From the NCBI RefSeq assembly GCF_039534085.1, contig NZ_BAAAUT010000031.1, positions 1-64,000 of the forward strand: 64,000 bases of DNA, given 5' to 3'. Origin of the DNA: Planomonospora_B alba (GTDB taxonomy: Bacteria; Actinomycetota; Actinomycetes; Streptosporangiales; Streptosporangiaceae). Numbering within the stretch: position 1 is the first letter of the stretch; each line of letters opens with the position of its first letter. Below the pieces are notes generated by a model, which had not been told where the DNA came from, searched no databases, and saw nothing but the letters and a program-made list of their open reading frames with translations. Shown in pieces: positions 1 to 6,981 of the stretch. Position numbers and translations under genes: made by a program.

Positions 1-2
1 CA

Positions 3-1406
3 GTGACGCCGACGCCGACAGTGACGCCGACGCCGACAGTGACGCCGACGCCGACGCCGACGGTGACGTGTGATCAGCCGGAGTGGTCGGCTACAAAAAC
101 ATACACGTGGGGTGCCAAGGTGTCCTGGAAGGGACACACGTGGGAACTGACCACTGAATGGACTGATCCTGGTGAGGAACCGGGCGTCTATGCCGAGTGG
201 GACGATCTGGGCCCGTGCCAGTCGGGCTCTATATCCAGCCGGTCCGGAGTCACTGCGCTACAGCCGACGCCTACACCAACTAAGCCGGTCTTCCTTCCTT
301 CGAAGAAGACAGAGGCAGAGGACATCACTCGTAAAGAGTGTGAAGATAACATGGAACTTTCCATGAGCCTCGACGGTTACACTAAGAACAGGTTCGCTTG
401 GTGCCAGGCCGGGACAATGATTGCCCGTGACTGGGTCAAGACAAAAACCGGATGGAAGCTGACCGGTGTAGCCGTATTCAATGTGCAGTATAAGGTGCGC
501 ACGCAACAGAATTCTCGTCGGTTTACTCTATATGCACACGTCCTCCCGATAGATAAGCTCATCTGGGGGACTATGACGAACCCCTATATTAGCTTGTACA
601 ACGTGGTATGGAGCGAATCTGGGACGTGTAAGCAAGTCGATAGTCAGGGAAATCCAAACGAACCACTCTCTACTTGGAGATCTTCCTCTTCATCGGAATG
701 GCAAGTCTCGTGGACCTTTGAGACGGCCAAGACGGCCATGGTAGATGGTGTGGAGCAGTGCAATATCAGCCCTTATAACGTCGTCACAGAAGTTAGGGCT
801 CAATATAGAAAGAACTCCTCGGCTACAGCTGCTGTGCGAGTTCGTTGCGACTCGGCCGAATATCTTACATACTATAAAAATGGTGGATGCATAAATACGA
901 ATCAGGTCATGTATCTCACCATCAGAAGGACTGATAGGAACGAAGATGGTGTGACATGGCCGCAGCAGTATGACCATATTAAACATGCTCTAGAGAGCAC
1001 GGATGGGGAGGCGACGGTACCCAGCGTTCCTGGCCCCCTTTTCCCGGATTATCCGCCTAGAACGAGCAAGGTAATTCCCGGCGGGAGTCGATGGTCTCCC
1101 CTATTTAGACTCGCTAGCGTTACCGAATCCAGGGATCAGAGAATTCATTCGAGATCGTTCTGCAAAAAAGAGATTCGAGCATCCTGGCCATCAAGTATTA
1201 AGAAACATGGAAACAAGGCGCTTAATTGCGATGAATTTCCGTTCGCGTCGACCGAGAAGGGATCCAGATATGCAGATCCCCCATATGCGTTCTCAGTAAG
1301 ACTGATCAATGCTATACAAAATCAGAAGTTCGGGGAGGCTTTGGGTGCCTGGTATGAGAACAATCGCATAATTAGAAGAGATCCGTTCTATATCGACGTC
1401 CAGTAG
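3..1406 (+). CDS. Secreted NucA/NucB-type DNase with carbohydrate-binding module, 5' end outside window
   Basis: Incomplete: the frame is open at the first bases, so signal peptide and start are off the window; 467 residues are visible. The first ~20 residues are Pro/Thr repeats (TPTPTV), a linker usual in secreted actinobacterial enzymes, encoded by a short tandem DNA repeat. Residues ~22-73, bracketed by Cys, have the aromatic pattern of a family 5/12 (chitin-binding type) module (YTWG, WKGHTWE, WDDLG). The last ~60 residues match the NucA/NucB DNase family: NCDEFPFAST near residue 409, then ENNRI and DPFYIDV. The whole middle and C-terminus resemble the protein at 46169-47386. Base composition is much AT-richer than the flanks. 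DNase role is by family; use as an intercellular toxin is inference from the neighbour at 1511. Confidence 0.75.
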   Translation: MTPTPTVTPTPTVTPTPTPTVTCDQPEWSATKTYTWGAKVSWKGHTWELTTEWTDPGEEPGVYAEWDDLGPCQSGSISSRSGVTALQPTPTPTKPVFLPSKKTEAEDITRKECEDNMELSMSLDGYTKNRFAWCQAGTMIARDWVKTKTGWKLTGVAVFNVQYKVRTQQNSRRFTLYAHVLPIDKLIWGTMTNPYISLYNVVWSESGTCKQVDSQGNPNEPLSTWRSSSSSEWQVSWTFETAKTAMVDGVEQCNISPYNVVTEVRAQYRKNSSATAAVRVRCDSAEYLTYYKNGGCINTNQVMYLTIRRTDRNEDGVTWPQQYDHIKHALESTDGEATVPSVPGPLFPDYPPRTSKVIPGGSRWSPLFRLASVTESRDQRIHSRSFCKKEIRASWPSSIKKHGNKALNCDEFPFASTEKGSRYADPPYAFSVRLINAIQNQKFGEALGAWYENNRIIRRDPFYIDVQ

Positions 1407-1428
1407 AATTTAAAATTGAAGGGTAGTG

Positions 1429-1434
1429 TATAAT
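1429..1434 (+). promoter_or_regulatory. Candidate -10 box TATAAT
   Basis: A perfect TATAAT lies in the short gap after the DNase gene. No good -35 is seen 16-18 bp upstream (gaattt at best). A start about 7 bp downstream would put the hairpin at 1441-1476 at the very 5' end of the transcript of the 1511 gene. This would let the immunity gene be expressed without the DNase gene. Confidence 0.35.
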
Positions 1435-1440
1435 AAGGAT

Positions 1441-1476
1441 GTGGCGTGAGCATGACTAGAGTTATGCTCACGCCAC
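1441..1476. other. Long hairpin between DNase and immunity gene
   Basis: Arms GTGGCGTGAGCAT (1441-1453) and ATGCTCACGCCAC (1464-1476) are perfectly complementary over 13 bp, and the 10-base spacer can add three more pairs. There is no T tract, so it is not a classical intrinsic terminator. It may cap the leader of the downstream gene or partly terminate the DNase transcript. Confidence 0.6.
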
Positions 1477-1510
1477 GCCCTGTTGCCAATACCGGAAAGG
1501 AAATGCCGCG

Positions 1511-2017
1511 ATGTCCACAAATTCTCGTCTCCTGAAAAAAATGTGTGATGTTGCCGGGGTTCAATACTCACTCATTCAAATTATGGATTGGGAAGGTCCG
1601 GGAAATAGTTCTGTAAATACCGACAAGGAAATCTCTGAGGGTGACCATAACTGGGTCGTCTCTACATCGAATCTGGTGCGCATTGAAACAAACTTCGATA
1701 CACAGTTCTTGAACGTATGGTTTGAGTTGTGGGATGGCCCTCCTGTAGAGTTGGATTTTGAAGAATCTGCGATCGAGACAGACGTGTGGGTGGGGATCCT
1801 GGAATCCACTTCTGGTAAATTATCCGCTGTTGAAATAACTGATCCAAGAGAAAGTCCGCCCGTCTTTGACCTCGGCAAGGAGGGCATTAGATGGAATATG
1901 CGAGTTATTCTGCGCACCCTAGTCGAAGAGGAGCCTGATGAATGGAATGACCACGAGGAAGCCGAGCCTTTGTTGTCTGACGAACTAGAAGAGATTATTC
2001 TTCAGTTCTGGGAATAG
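1511..2017 (+). CDS. Putative immunity protein for the NucA/NucB-type DNase
   Basis: 168 residues, acidic, no signal peptide and no membrane segment, so cytoplasmic. ATG at 1511 follows the AG-rich stretch GGAAAGGAAA. Its second half resembles the 170-residue product at 45629-46141: FELWDGPPVE versus VEVYDEPPRV, then an acidic helix, a G-[KR]-[LM] turn, RWNMRVILR versus QYRIRVHARG, and a final acidic EE..I...W. Both genes sit directly downstream of the two paralogous DNase genes. The immunity role is inferred from this conserved pairing, small size and acidity; I recognise no named family. AT-rich like its partner. Confidence 0.5.
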   Translation: MSTNSRLLKKMCDVAGVQYSLIQIMDWEGPGNSSVNTDKEISEGDHNWVVSTSNLVRIETNFDTQFLNVWFELWDGPPVELDFEESAIETDVWVGILESTSGKLSAVEITDPRESPPVFDLGKEGIRWNMRVILRTLVEEEPDEWNDHEEAEPLLSDELEEIILQFWE

Positions 2018-2164
2018 TCATTGCGCTTGGATGACAAAAATTGAGCCCTTTTCAACCTAGTGGCGCTGATCAGCGCAGACGCGAAGGAGGACTGGGATGA
2101 GATAAGAGGAGGTCCCTTAAAACAGCAGTCGACCAAGATTCGATCCCCTAACCGGGAGCCTCGT

Positions 2165-2685
2165 TGCTGTCTTACCGTGCCGCGATTTCGCTGCCGGCCG
2201 CACCCTCCTCCGCCTGGCCGACCTGATCCGCGCCCACCGCGCACAACGGCGCTCCCGATGGCGCCGCCTCGGCTCTGGGCAGCAAGCCCTCCTGGTCTTG
2301 GCCCATCTACGCGGGCGGTGACACCTATGCCCGTCTGACCGACGGGTTCGCCATCGGTACCACCACCGCCTGGCGCTACGTGCGCGAGGCGGTCGACCTG
2401 GTCGCCGACGTGCACACCGCCGCGGGGAATGCCTCGCGCCTGGCCTACGCCGTCGGCGACGGCACGCTCATCCCGATCGACCGGCTGGCCGACGACAGGC
2501 CGTACTACTACCGGCACGGGGCCAACGTTCAGTTCCTCGCCGATCCGGCCAGCCGCCTGGTGTGGGTCTCGCCCGCGTTGCCCGGGGCGGTGCACGATCT
2601 GACCGCGGCCCGACGGGCCGACGGGCCGACCTGATCGACGCCCTCACCGGCGTCGGCGTTCCGGTCTTTGCCGACCGAGGGTGTC
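2165..2685 (+). pseudogene. Degraded IS5-family transposase
   Basis: Fragments of a DDE transposase of the IS5 family are readable in successive frames: LLSYRAAISLP near 2165, RLADLIRAHRAQRRSRWRR near 2207-2265, DTYARLTDGFAIGTTTAWRY near 2330, DGTLIPIDR near 2460, and LVWVSPALPGAVHDLTAAR to about 2610. At least three frameshifts (around 2205, 2312 and 2620) separate them. The 3' end stops at VFADRGCQG, where it meets the end of the convergent nuclease gene, so the catalytic C-terminus is lost. It cannot encode a working transposase. Confidence 0.8.
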
Positions 2686-3367
2686 AGGGCTCGCAGACCA
2701 GCCCATCGCCATCGCGGTCCTGATACCACGCGTACTCAGCGTCCACGCCACGCCGGTACGGACCGTAGCCATTGCGGTTGGCCTCGGCGCAGGTCCGGTA
2801 GCGAGGATCGAGGGCGTTGCCTGAGTCCTCGCTCGGCGTCGGTCGCGGCGTCGGCGCGGGAGCACTGCTGGCACCACACCGGCCCGACCAGATACGTAGC
2901 CTCTCCCGCTTGGCCTTGGCCTCGTCAGCACGCATCACCTGAATGTACTTGTCGTTCGGCTTGTAGAGCACGGCCTTGCCGTACCCGTAGCGCACGAGGC
3001 TGCGGTTGACGAACGTGCCGCCGGCGTTCCAGGCGTAGAAGAGGGAGCGCCCATAGCGGTCCTTGGGGTCCTTATCGGCCAGCAGCCGTACGGTCTTACC
3101 GACCGGCAGCAGCGCGGCGGTCCGCGCGGTTGCTTCCTTGTACCAGCACTGGCCTCGCTCGGGGGTGTTGACCTCCAGCAGTCGCACTCGCACCGGACGG
3201 CTTGTGCGGGTGAATCGCACGTCGATGGTGTCGCCGTCCACGATCTTCACGATGGTGGCCTTCTTCGTTCCCTTCGGTACGGCCGCCGCATCGGCTGGGG
3301 CGGCCAAGACCGCGGCCGGGGCGGCGGACAGGCAGATGGTGAGCAGGCACGTGCTGAGACGCTTCAC
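2684..3367 (-). CDS. Secreted thermonuclease-like protein with Excalibur domain
   Basis: 227 residues from GTG at 3367, chosen because GAAGGAG lies 6 bases upstream and the sequence then begins with a signal peptide (MKRLSTCLLTICLSAAPAAVLA). The staphylococcal-nuclease fold follows: KIVDGDTIDV, VRVRLLEVNTPE (catalytic Arg and Glu), and DRYGRSLFYAW (second catalytic Arg). The C-terminal ~40 residues form an Excalibur-type calcium-binding motif ending DRDGDGLVCE, joined by a Pro-rich linker. Expected to be an extracellular, calcium-dependent nuclease degrading DNA or RNA. It is the second secreted nuclease within 3.4 kb of the left edge. Confidence 0.85.
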   Translation of the reverse strand: MKRLSTCLLTICLSAAPAAVLAAPADAAAVPKGTKKATIVKIVDGDTIDVRFTRTSRPVRVRLLEVNTPERGQCWYKEATARTAALLPVGKTVRLLADKDPKDRYGRSLFYAWNAGGTFVNRSLVRYGYGKAVLYKPNDKYIQVMRADEAKAKRERLRIWSGRCGASSAPAPTPRPTPSEDSGNALDPRYRTCAEANRNGYGPYRRGVDAEYAWYQDRDGDGLVCEP

Positions 3368-3580
3368 AGAAGCTCCTTCGCGCGAGGGGATCGAAGCGCC
3401 GCAACCGTAGCAAGGTGTGCTGGTGTCCGTACGTGAAGTGACCAACCTGAGACGGCACCGGAGAAGGGGCAGCCAGGCGCTCCGCACCTACGCGTGGACC
3501 CGGGCGAAAGGAACCGCCCAACAGCGGCCGCGGCCGCCGTACTCATGGCCTGCGCCAGGACGCGCAGGTACGGTCCGATC

Positions 3581-4321
3581 ATGGCCCCCTCACGGAAGAT
3601 CCCAGGCGGCAGCGGACGCATCCCGACCATCACTCCCGAGCGCCTCGCCCGCGGATGGTCAGGCCCGAACGGCACGAAGATCCGGACGCTGGCCGATGGT
3701 GAGGCCGACCGCTGGCTAGAGCTTCTGGAACTCGCTGGCGTCGAGCATGAGGACGTTCTCCTCTCGGCGTTGCGCGGGGGAGCTCTCGGCTGGCTGCTCC
3801 CTCTCGGCTTGTCCGCCGGCAGGAAGGCTATGAAGCACCGGTTCCTCGAAACAGTGCTGGAGCGGACCGAGGAGGCCGCAGCCCATGCGATGGCAGGCCT
3901 ATCGGTTCCGCTGATCGTCCAGGACCGTGATGGTCACCTGATCGGGGCGTTGAACGCGGTTTCCCTTCCTCCGCCGGTCGTGGCGAGCGCGGCGGATCGC
4001 GGCGTTCCCTTCGAGGTCATGATCGAGGCCCTCACCACGGTGGTGAAGATCCGCGCGGTGGCCGTTGACGAACAGGCACGTGGTCAGGGCATCGGGTCGG
4101 CGCTGCTGACCCGATGCCTGCAGGTGTATTTCCAGCTCGGCTTCCACCTGGCGTACGGCCACTTCCGCGCAGGCAGCGGCTTGGAGGTCTTCTACAGCGG
4201 GTGCGGCTTCGACGTCCTGGCGGAGCAGTCGGTCCTGGACTTCGGGGTCTACCTCGGTCTTCCGTTCCGTCTTCTCCCCGAAGAAGGAGAGCGGATCTTC
4301 GCTTGCGTGAGTGAGCGGTAA
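3581..4321 (+). CDS. GNAT family N-acetyltransferase
   Basis: 246 residues from ATG 3581; in-frame ATGs at 3545 and 3494 are possible, and none has a clear ribosome site. The C-terminal half shows the acetyl-CoA site IRAVAVDEQARGQGIGSALL (V..ARGQGIG) followed by VFYSGCGFDVL-type motif B. The N-terminal half is not diagnostic. Substrate unknown. It stands alone, divergent from the secreted nuclease. Confidence 0.7.
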   Translation: MAPSRKIPGGSGRIPTITPERLARGWSGPNGTKIRTLADGEADRWLELLELAGVEHEDVLLSALRGGALGWLLPLGLSAGRKAMKHRFLETVLERTEEAAAHAMAGLSVPLIVQDRDGHLIGALNAVSLPPPVVASAADRGVPFEVMIEALTTVVKIRAVAVDEQARGQGIGSALLTRCLQVYFQLGFHLAYGHFRAGSGLEVFYSGCGFDVLAEQSVLDFGVYLGLPFRLLPEEGERIFACVSER

Positions 4322-4391
4322 CGTGCGGATCGCTGACCCACATATCCGCTGCTTCCTACGCCGTTACTACTGGCTCGCCGCGAAACGAAGA

Positions 4392-4613
4392 TCACGAGTC
4401 CCTCGGATCCTCGCTCACTCCGTGTCGTTGCAGCCACTTCCGAGCCGTCTCCGGCTTCCCGCCCGTCGCCTCCGCCAGCAGCCGGCCCAGTAACCGCTGC
4501 TGGATCCCCGCCGTCCGCAATCTCCGGGCCTCCTCTACCAAGGCCTCCTCCAGAGCCTTCTGCTCCAGCCGCTTCCTCTCCAGCTCCGCCGCCAGTTCCT
4601 CGAACCGCGCCAT
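4392..4613 (-). CDS. Small hypothetical protein, helical
   Basis: 73 residues. Residues 1-35 are a charged coiled-coil (FEELAAELERKRLEQKALEE); the C-terminus GKPETARKWLQRHGVSED could be a helix-turn-helix tip. It ends just before the left end of the IS at 4677 and could be a remnant. No family recognised. Confidence 0.4.
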   Translation of the reverse strand: MARFEELAAELERKRLEQKALEEALVEEARRLRTAGIQQRLLGRLLAEATGGKPETARKWLQRHGVSEDPRDS

Positions 4614-4676
4614 CGACGCACTCAGAGGGCGATTCGCGAGTCGAGGTCCTTTTCGTCGTTGATGTTGGAGAAGGCG

Positions 4677-4692
4677 GGCTGGTCAGGGGGCT
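4677..4692. repeat. IS left terminal inverted repeat
   Basis: GGCTGGTCAGGGGGCT, matching the right end at 14 of 16 positions in inverted orientation. Confidence 0.7.
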
Positions 4693-4702
4693 CGCTGCCG
4701 GA

Positions 4703-5128
4703 CTATGCGCGCGGCCGAGTGAACAAGCCGGGCTCGGTCTCGAGGAGAATGCCGCGGCCGACCAGGCGCTTGAGTTCGGAGCGGATGTTCTCGGTGTTCT
4801 TGGCCACGATGGGCAGGTCCAGGGCCTTGCACAGGTCGCGGGCGCGCAGAGGCCGGTCGGCGTCGGCGAAGACGGTCAGGATCTGCTGGTAGGCGGGGTG
4901 GTCGGGTAGCGCGGGCGGCGGTGCGGGCGGTTCGGCGCCGTCTTCGTCGGCGAGCGCGAGGAGGGTCTTGCGGGTGATCTGCAGATGGTCGATCGCCTCG
5001 TCGAGTTCACGCAGCCGCACAGCGAGTTCGCCGATCCGGGTGCGGGTCTGTTCGGCCTCGTCGGCCAGGGCGGCCTTGCGTGCGTCGATCCGCTCCAGCA
5101 GCCCTGGGATCGGCTCCCGCCCGGTCAC
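4703..5128 (-). CDS. IS passenger protein, coiled-coil plus winged-helix-like domain
   Basis: 141 residues from GTG 5128, which overlaps the transposase stop (GTGA), so translation is likely coupled. Residues ~10-60 are a coiled-coil (ERIDARKAALADEAEQTR); residues ~75-141 (QQILTVFADADRPLRARDLC ... RSELKRLVGRGILLETEPGLF) look like a winged helix. Similar proteins accompany actinobacterial IS elements, but no function is established that I know of. It could regulate or assist transposition. Confidence 0.65.
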   Translation of the reverse strand: MTGREPIPGLLERIDARKAALADEAEQTRTRIGELAVRLRELDEAIDHLQITRKTLLALADEDGAEPPAPPPALPDHPAYQQILTVFADADRPLRARDLCKALDLPIVAKNTENIRSELKRLVGRGILLETEPGLFTRPRA

Positions 5129-5973
5129 GCGCTGCGCCAGGACGGGGTGGAGGCGCCGGTCAGGCGGCGGGTCATCACGTCGCTCATCGCCCAGTACACG
5201 CGCGATTCGGAGCTGGTGGGGCGGTGTTCGTAGTCGCGGACCAGACGGCGGTGCAGAGCCAGGGTGCCGTAGGTCTGCTCCACCACCCACCGTTTGGGCT
5301 GGGGCGCGAACCCCCGATCGGCGGGGTTGCGCTCGACGATCCGCACGTCGATGCCGAGGCCGGCGCCGTGGGCGACGACCGCGTTCTTGAACCCCTGGTC
5401 GACCAGCGCGGTGCGCACGGTGTCGCTCTGCGCGGTGATGCGGTCCAGTAGGGCGATGCCGGTGGCGTTGTCGTGTGCCGAGGCCGCCGAGACGACGACC
5501 GCGACGACGAGGCCCAGCACGTCCACGGCCAGGCCGCGTTTACGGCCGGGCACCTTTTTGCCCGCGTCCCTGCCGGTCGTGTCGGAGGGGACGCCGGCCG
5601 CCGCGTGCACGCTCTGGGTGTCCAGCACGACCAGGCTCGGGTCGGCTGATCGGCCCCGTTTCTCCCGGGCGTGCCAGCGCAGCAGGTCGTGGATGGTCTG
5701 GTCGGTGCCGTCGTCGCGCCATTTGGCGAAGTAGGAGTAGACCGCGCTGCGGGGCGGCAGGTCGTGCGGCAGGAAGTCCCATTGGCAGCCGGTCCGGCCC
5801 TGGTAGAGGATGGCGCCTGTGATCTCGCGCATCTCGTAGGCGCCCTGGTGGCCGCTGACCGAGGGGTGCGCGGCCTTCCACGCGGTGATCACGGGCTCGA
5901 TCAGGGCCCACCGCTCGTCGGACACGTCGCTCGGGTACGGCTTGCGCTCGCTCACCCCGTGAGCCCAGCACAC
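5125..5973 (-). CDS. IS5-family DDE transposase
   Basis: 282 residues from GTG 5973 (GTG 5955 is an alternative). An N-terminal DUF4096-type region (YPSDVSDERWALIEPV ... YQGRTGCQWDFLPHDLPP) is followed by the DDE core: LVVLDTQSV (first Asp), GRKRGLAVDVLG, TALVDQGFKN (second Asp) and WVVEQTYGTL (Glu). Frame is intact and length is usual for the family. It cuts and joins the ends of the element at 4677-5992. Confidence 0.9.
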   Translation of the reverse strand: MCWAHGVSERKPYPSDVSDERWALIEPVITAWKAAHPSVSGHQGAYEMREITGAILYQGRTGCQWDFLPHDLPPRSAVYSYFAKWRDDGTDQTIHDLLRWHAREKRGRSADPSLVVLDTQSVHAAAGVPSDTTGRDAGKKVPGRKRGLAVDVLGLVVAVVVSAASAHDNATGIALLDRITAQSDTVRTALVDQGFKNAVVAHGAGLGIDVRIVERNPADRGFAPQPKRWVVEQTYGTLALHRRLVRDYEHRPTSSESRVYWAMSDVMTRRLTGASTPSWRSA

Positions 5974-5976
5974 CCA

Positions 5977-5992
5977 AGCCCGTTGACCAGCC
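5977..5992. repeat. IS right terminal inverted repeat
   Basis: AGCCCGTTGACCAGCC, the inverted partner of the left end. Confidence 0.7.
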
Positions 5993-6430
5993 GAAATTCC
6001 GCAGAACCGCCCGATCGTGCTACGACAAGCCGGACATCAACTCGCGAATCACCCTCTCATAGAACCCATGCGTCAAGATTAGGCACTGGTGTCCCCGCTG
6101 CCAGGACAACTTGTCGCAAGACAGAGATCAGGGGCTCGTCCGGGTTCCAGCAGCACGTGCGACCGAGGAGCATCCCGAAGCGACGGAACGATCTCTGTGA
6201 CCCGCTCAGCGCGTCTGTGACGGGCGGAGTGACCTTAGTGGGCGGCGGAGGACGGGTGGGGCGTTACGAGGTCTCCTCGATCCGTTCAGAGCGTGGGCGA
6301 CACGGGAGAAGTCAGGAAGATACTCCTATTGCGCGCAGAGCGCGTAACCGTAGTAACGTGACCGCAACACGGGATAGAGAGCGTCAGGATCTACCCGTGA
6401 GCAGTCCAGCGGACGCCCAACGAAGGAGGA
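5993..6430. other. Non-coding stretch between IS and replication region
   Basis: About 440 bp with no convincing gene on either strand and no repeat I can recognise. It may be the left junction of the phage-plasmid portion, but no boundary is marked by sequence. Confidence 0.4.
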
Positions 6431-6497
6431 GATTCAGTGCAGCGACACACGCCGTTCCGCTGGATCTTCGATTCCGAGTCCGGCAGGATGGGCGACC

Positions 6498-6728
6498 ATG
6501 AGTGGCAGCACCCCAGGACCCGACCGCGTGGTCGTCGCACGGCACTCGGTGTCGTTCACCGATCCCGAGCTGGTCAAGCTCGGCAAGACGCTCGCCAAGA
6601 AGCACGGCGTCCCCTTCGGCCGGTTCGTCGAGCAGATGCTCGCCAAGGCGCTGGACTACGACCTCGGCGCGGGCACGCCCGCCCGGCAGGAGCCCCTGCC
6701 GCTCGTCGGCGACCGCACCCACGCGTAG
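6498..6728 (+). CDS. Small putative DNA-binding protein (ribbon-helix-helix-like)
   Basis: 76 residues from ATG 6498. VSFTDPELVKLGKTLAKKHG then PFGRFVEQMLAKALDY has the strand-helix-helix layout of Arc/MetJ-type regulators. Placed just before the candidate antisense RNA and rep gene, it could be a copy-control regulator, but that is inference. Weak ribosome site. Confidence 0.5.
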   Translation: MSGSTPGPDRVVVARHSVSFTDPELVKLGKTLAKKHGVPFGRFVEQMLAKALDYDLGAGTPARQEPLPLVGDRTHA

Positions 6729-6763
6729 CCGTACGGCTCGCACAGCCAAGGAGAGATTCAGGG

Positions 6764-6792
6764 CAAAAGAAAACGCCTCCCAGTGGGAGGCG
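6764..6792 (-). terminator. Intrinsic terminator, minus strand
   Basis: An 8-bp perfect GC stem followed on the minus strand by TTTTCTTTT. On the plus strand the T tract is absent, so it acts leftward. Confidence 0.7.
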
Positions 6793-6900
6793 CTGGTGCG
6801 GACGAAGCGCCAACTTCGTCCGCGCCGGTAGATGGACAACTTAACAATCCCCAGCACGCGAATCACATCTCTGCTCTGGCCGCCAAACCGATGAGCTGAG
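6764..6900 (-). ncRNA. Candidate antisense RNA opposite the rep leader
   Basis: Read on the minus strand there are two tandem perfect hairpins: 10-bp GCGGACGAAG/CTTCGTCCGC (6798-6823, 6-base loop) and 8-bp CGCCTCCC/GGGAGGCG (6774-6792, 3-base loop). TTTTCTTTT follows directly. This is the shape of a small-RNA 3' end with an intrinsic terminator. No minus-strand protein gene feeds it. It lies opposite the leader of the plus-strand rep gene, the place of counter-transcribed RNAs that set plasmid copy number. The 5' end near 6900 is a guess (possible -10 TAGTTA on the minus strand). Confidence 0.5.
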
Positions 6901-6981
6901 CGCCTTTCGCGTGTCTAACTACGCTTGGAGGAGACGATAGCACCTCGCCAAGCGGATAGCCCAGCACGCCCTAAAACAGAC

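Larger units (their letters stand above)
4677..5992 (-). mobile_element. Complete IS5-family insertion sequence with passenger gene
   Basis: 1316 bp bounded by imperfect 16-bp terminal inverted repeats: GGCTGGTCAGGGGGCT at 4677-4692 and, read inward from 5992, GGCTGGTCAACGGGCT (14 of 16 match). It holds a transposase (5125-5973) and a second leftward gene (4703-5128). I see no convincing target duplication in the flanks. The transposase frame is intact, so it may be active. Confidence 0.75.

Noticed and set aside
1..70. Tandem DNA repeat at the left edge as a possible CRISPR or satellite
   Set aside because: It is in frame and encodes a Pro/Thr linker of the secreted DNase.
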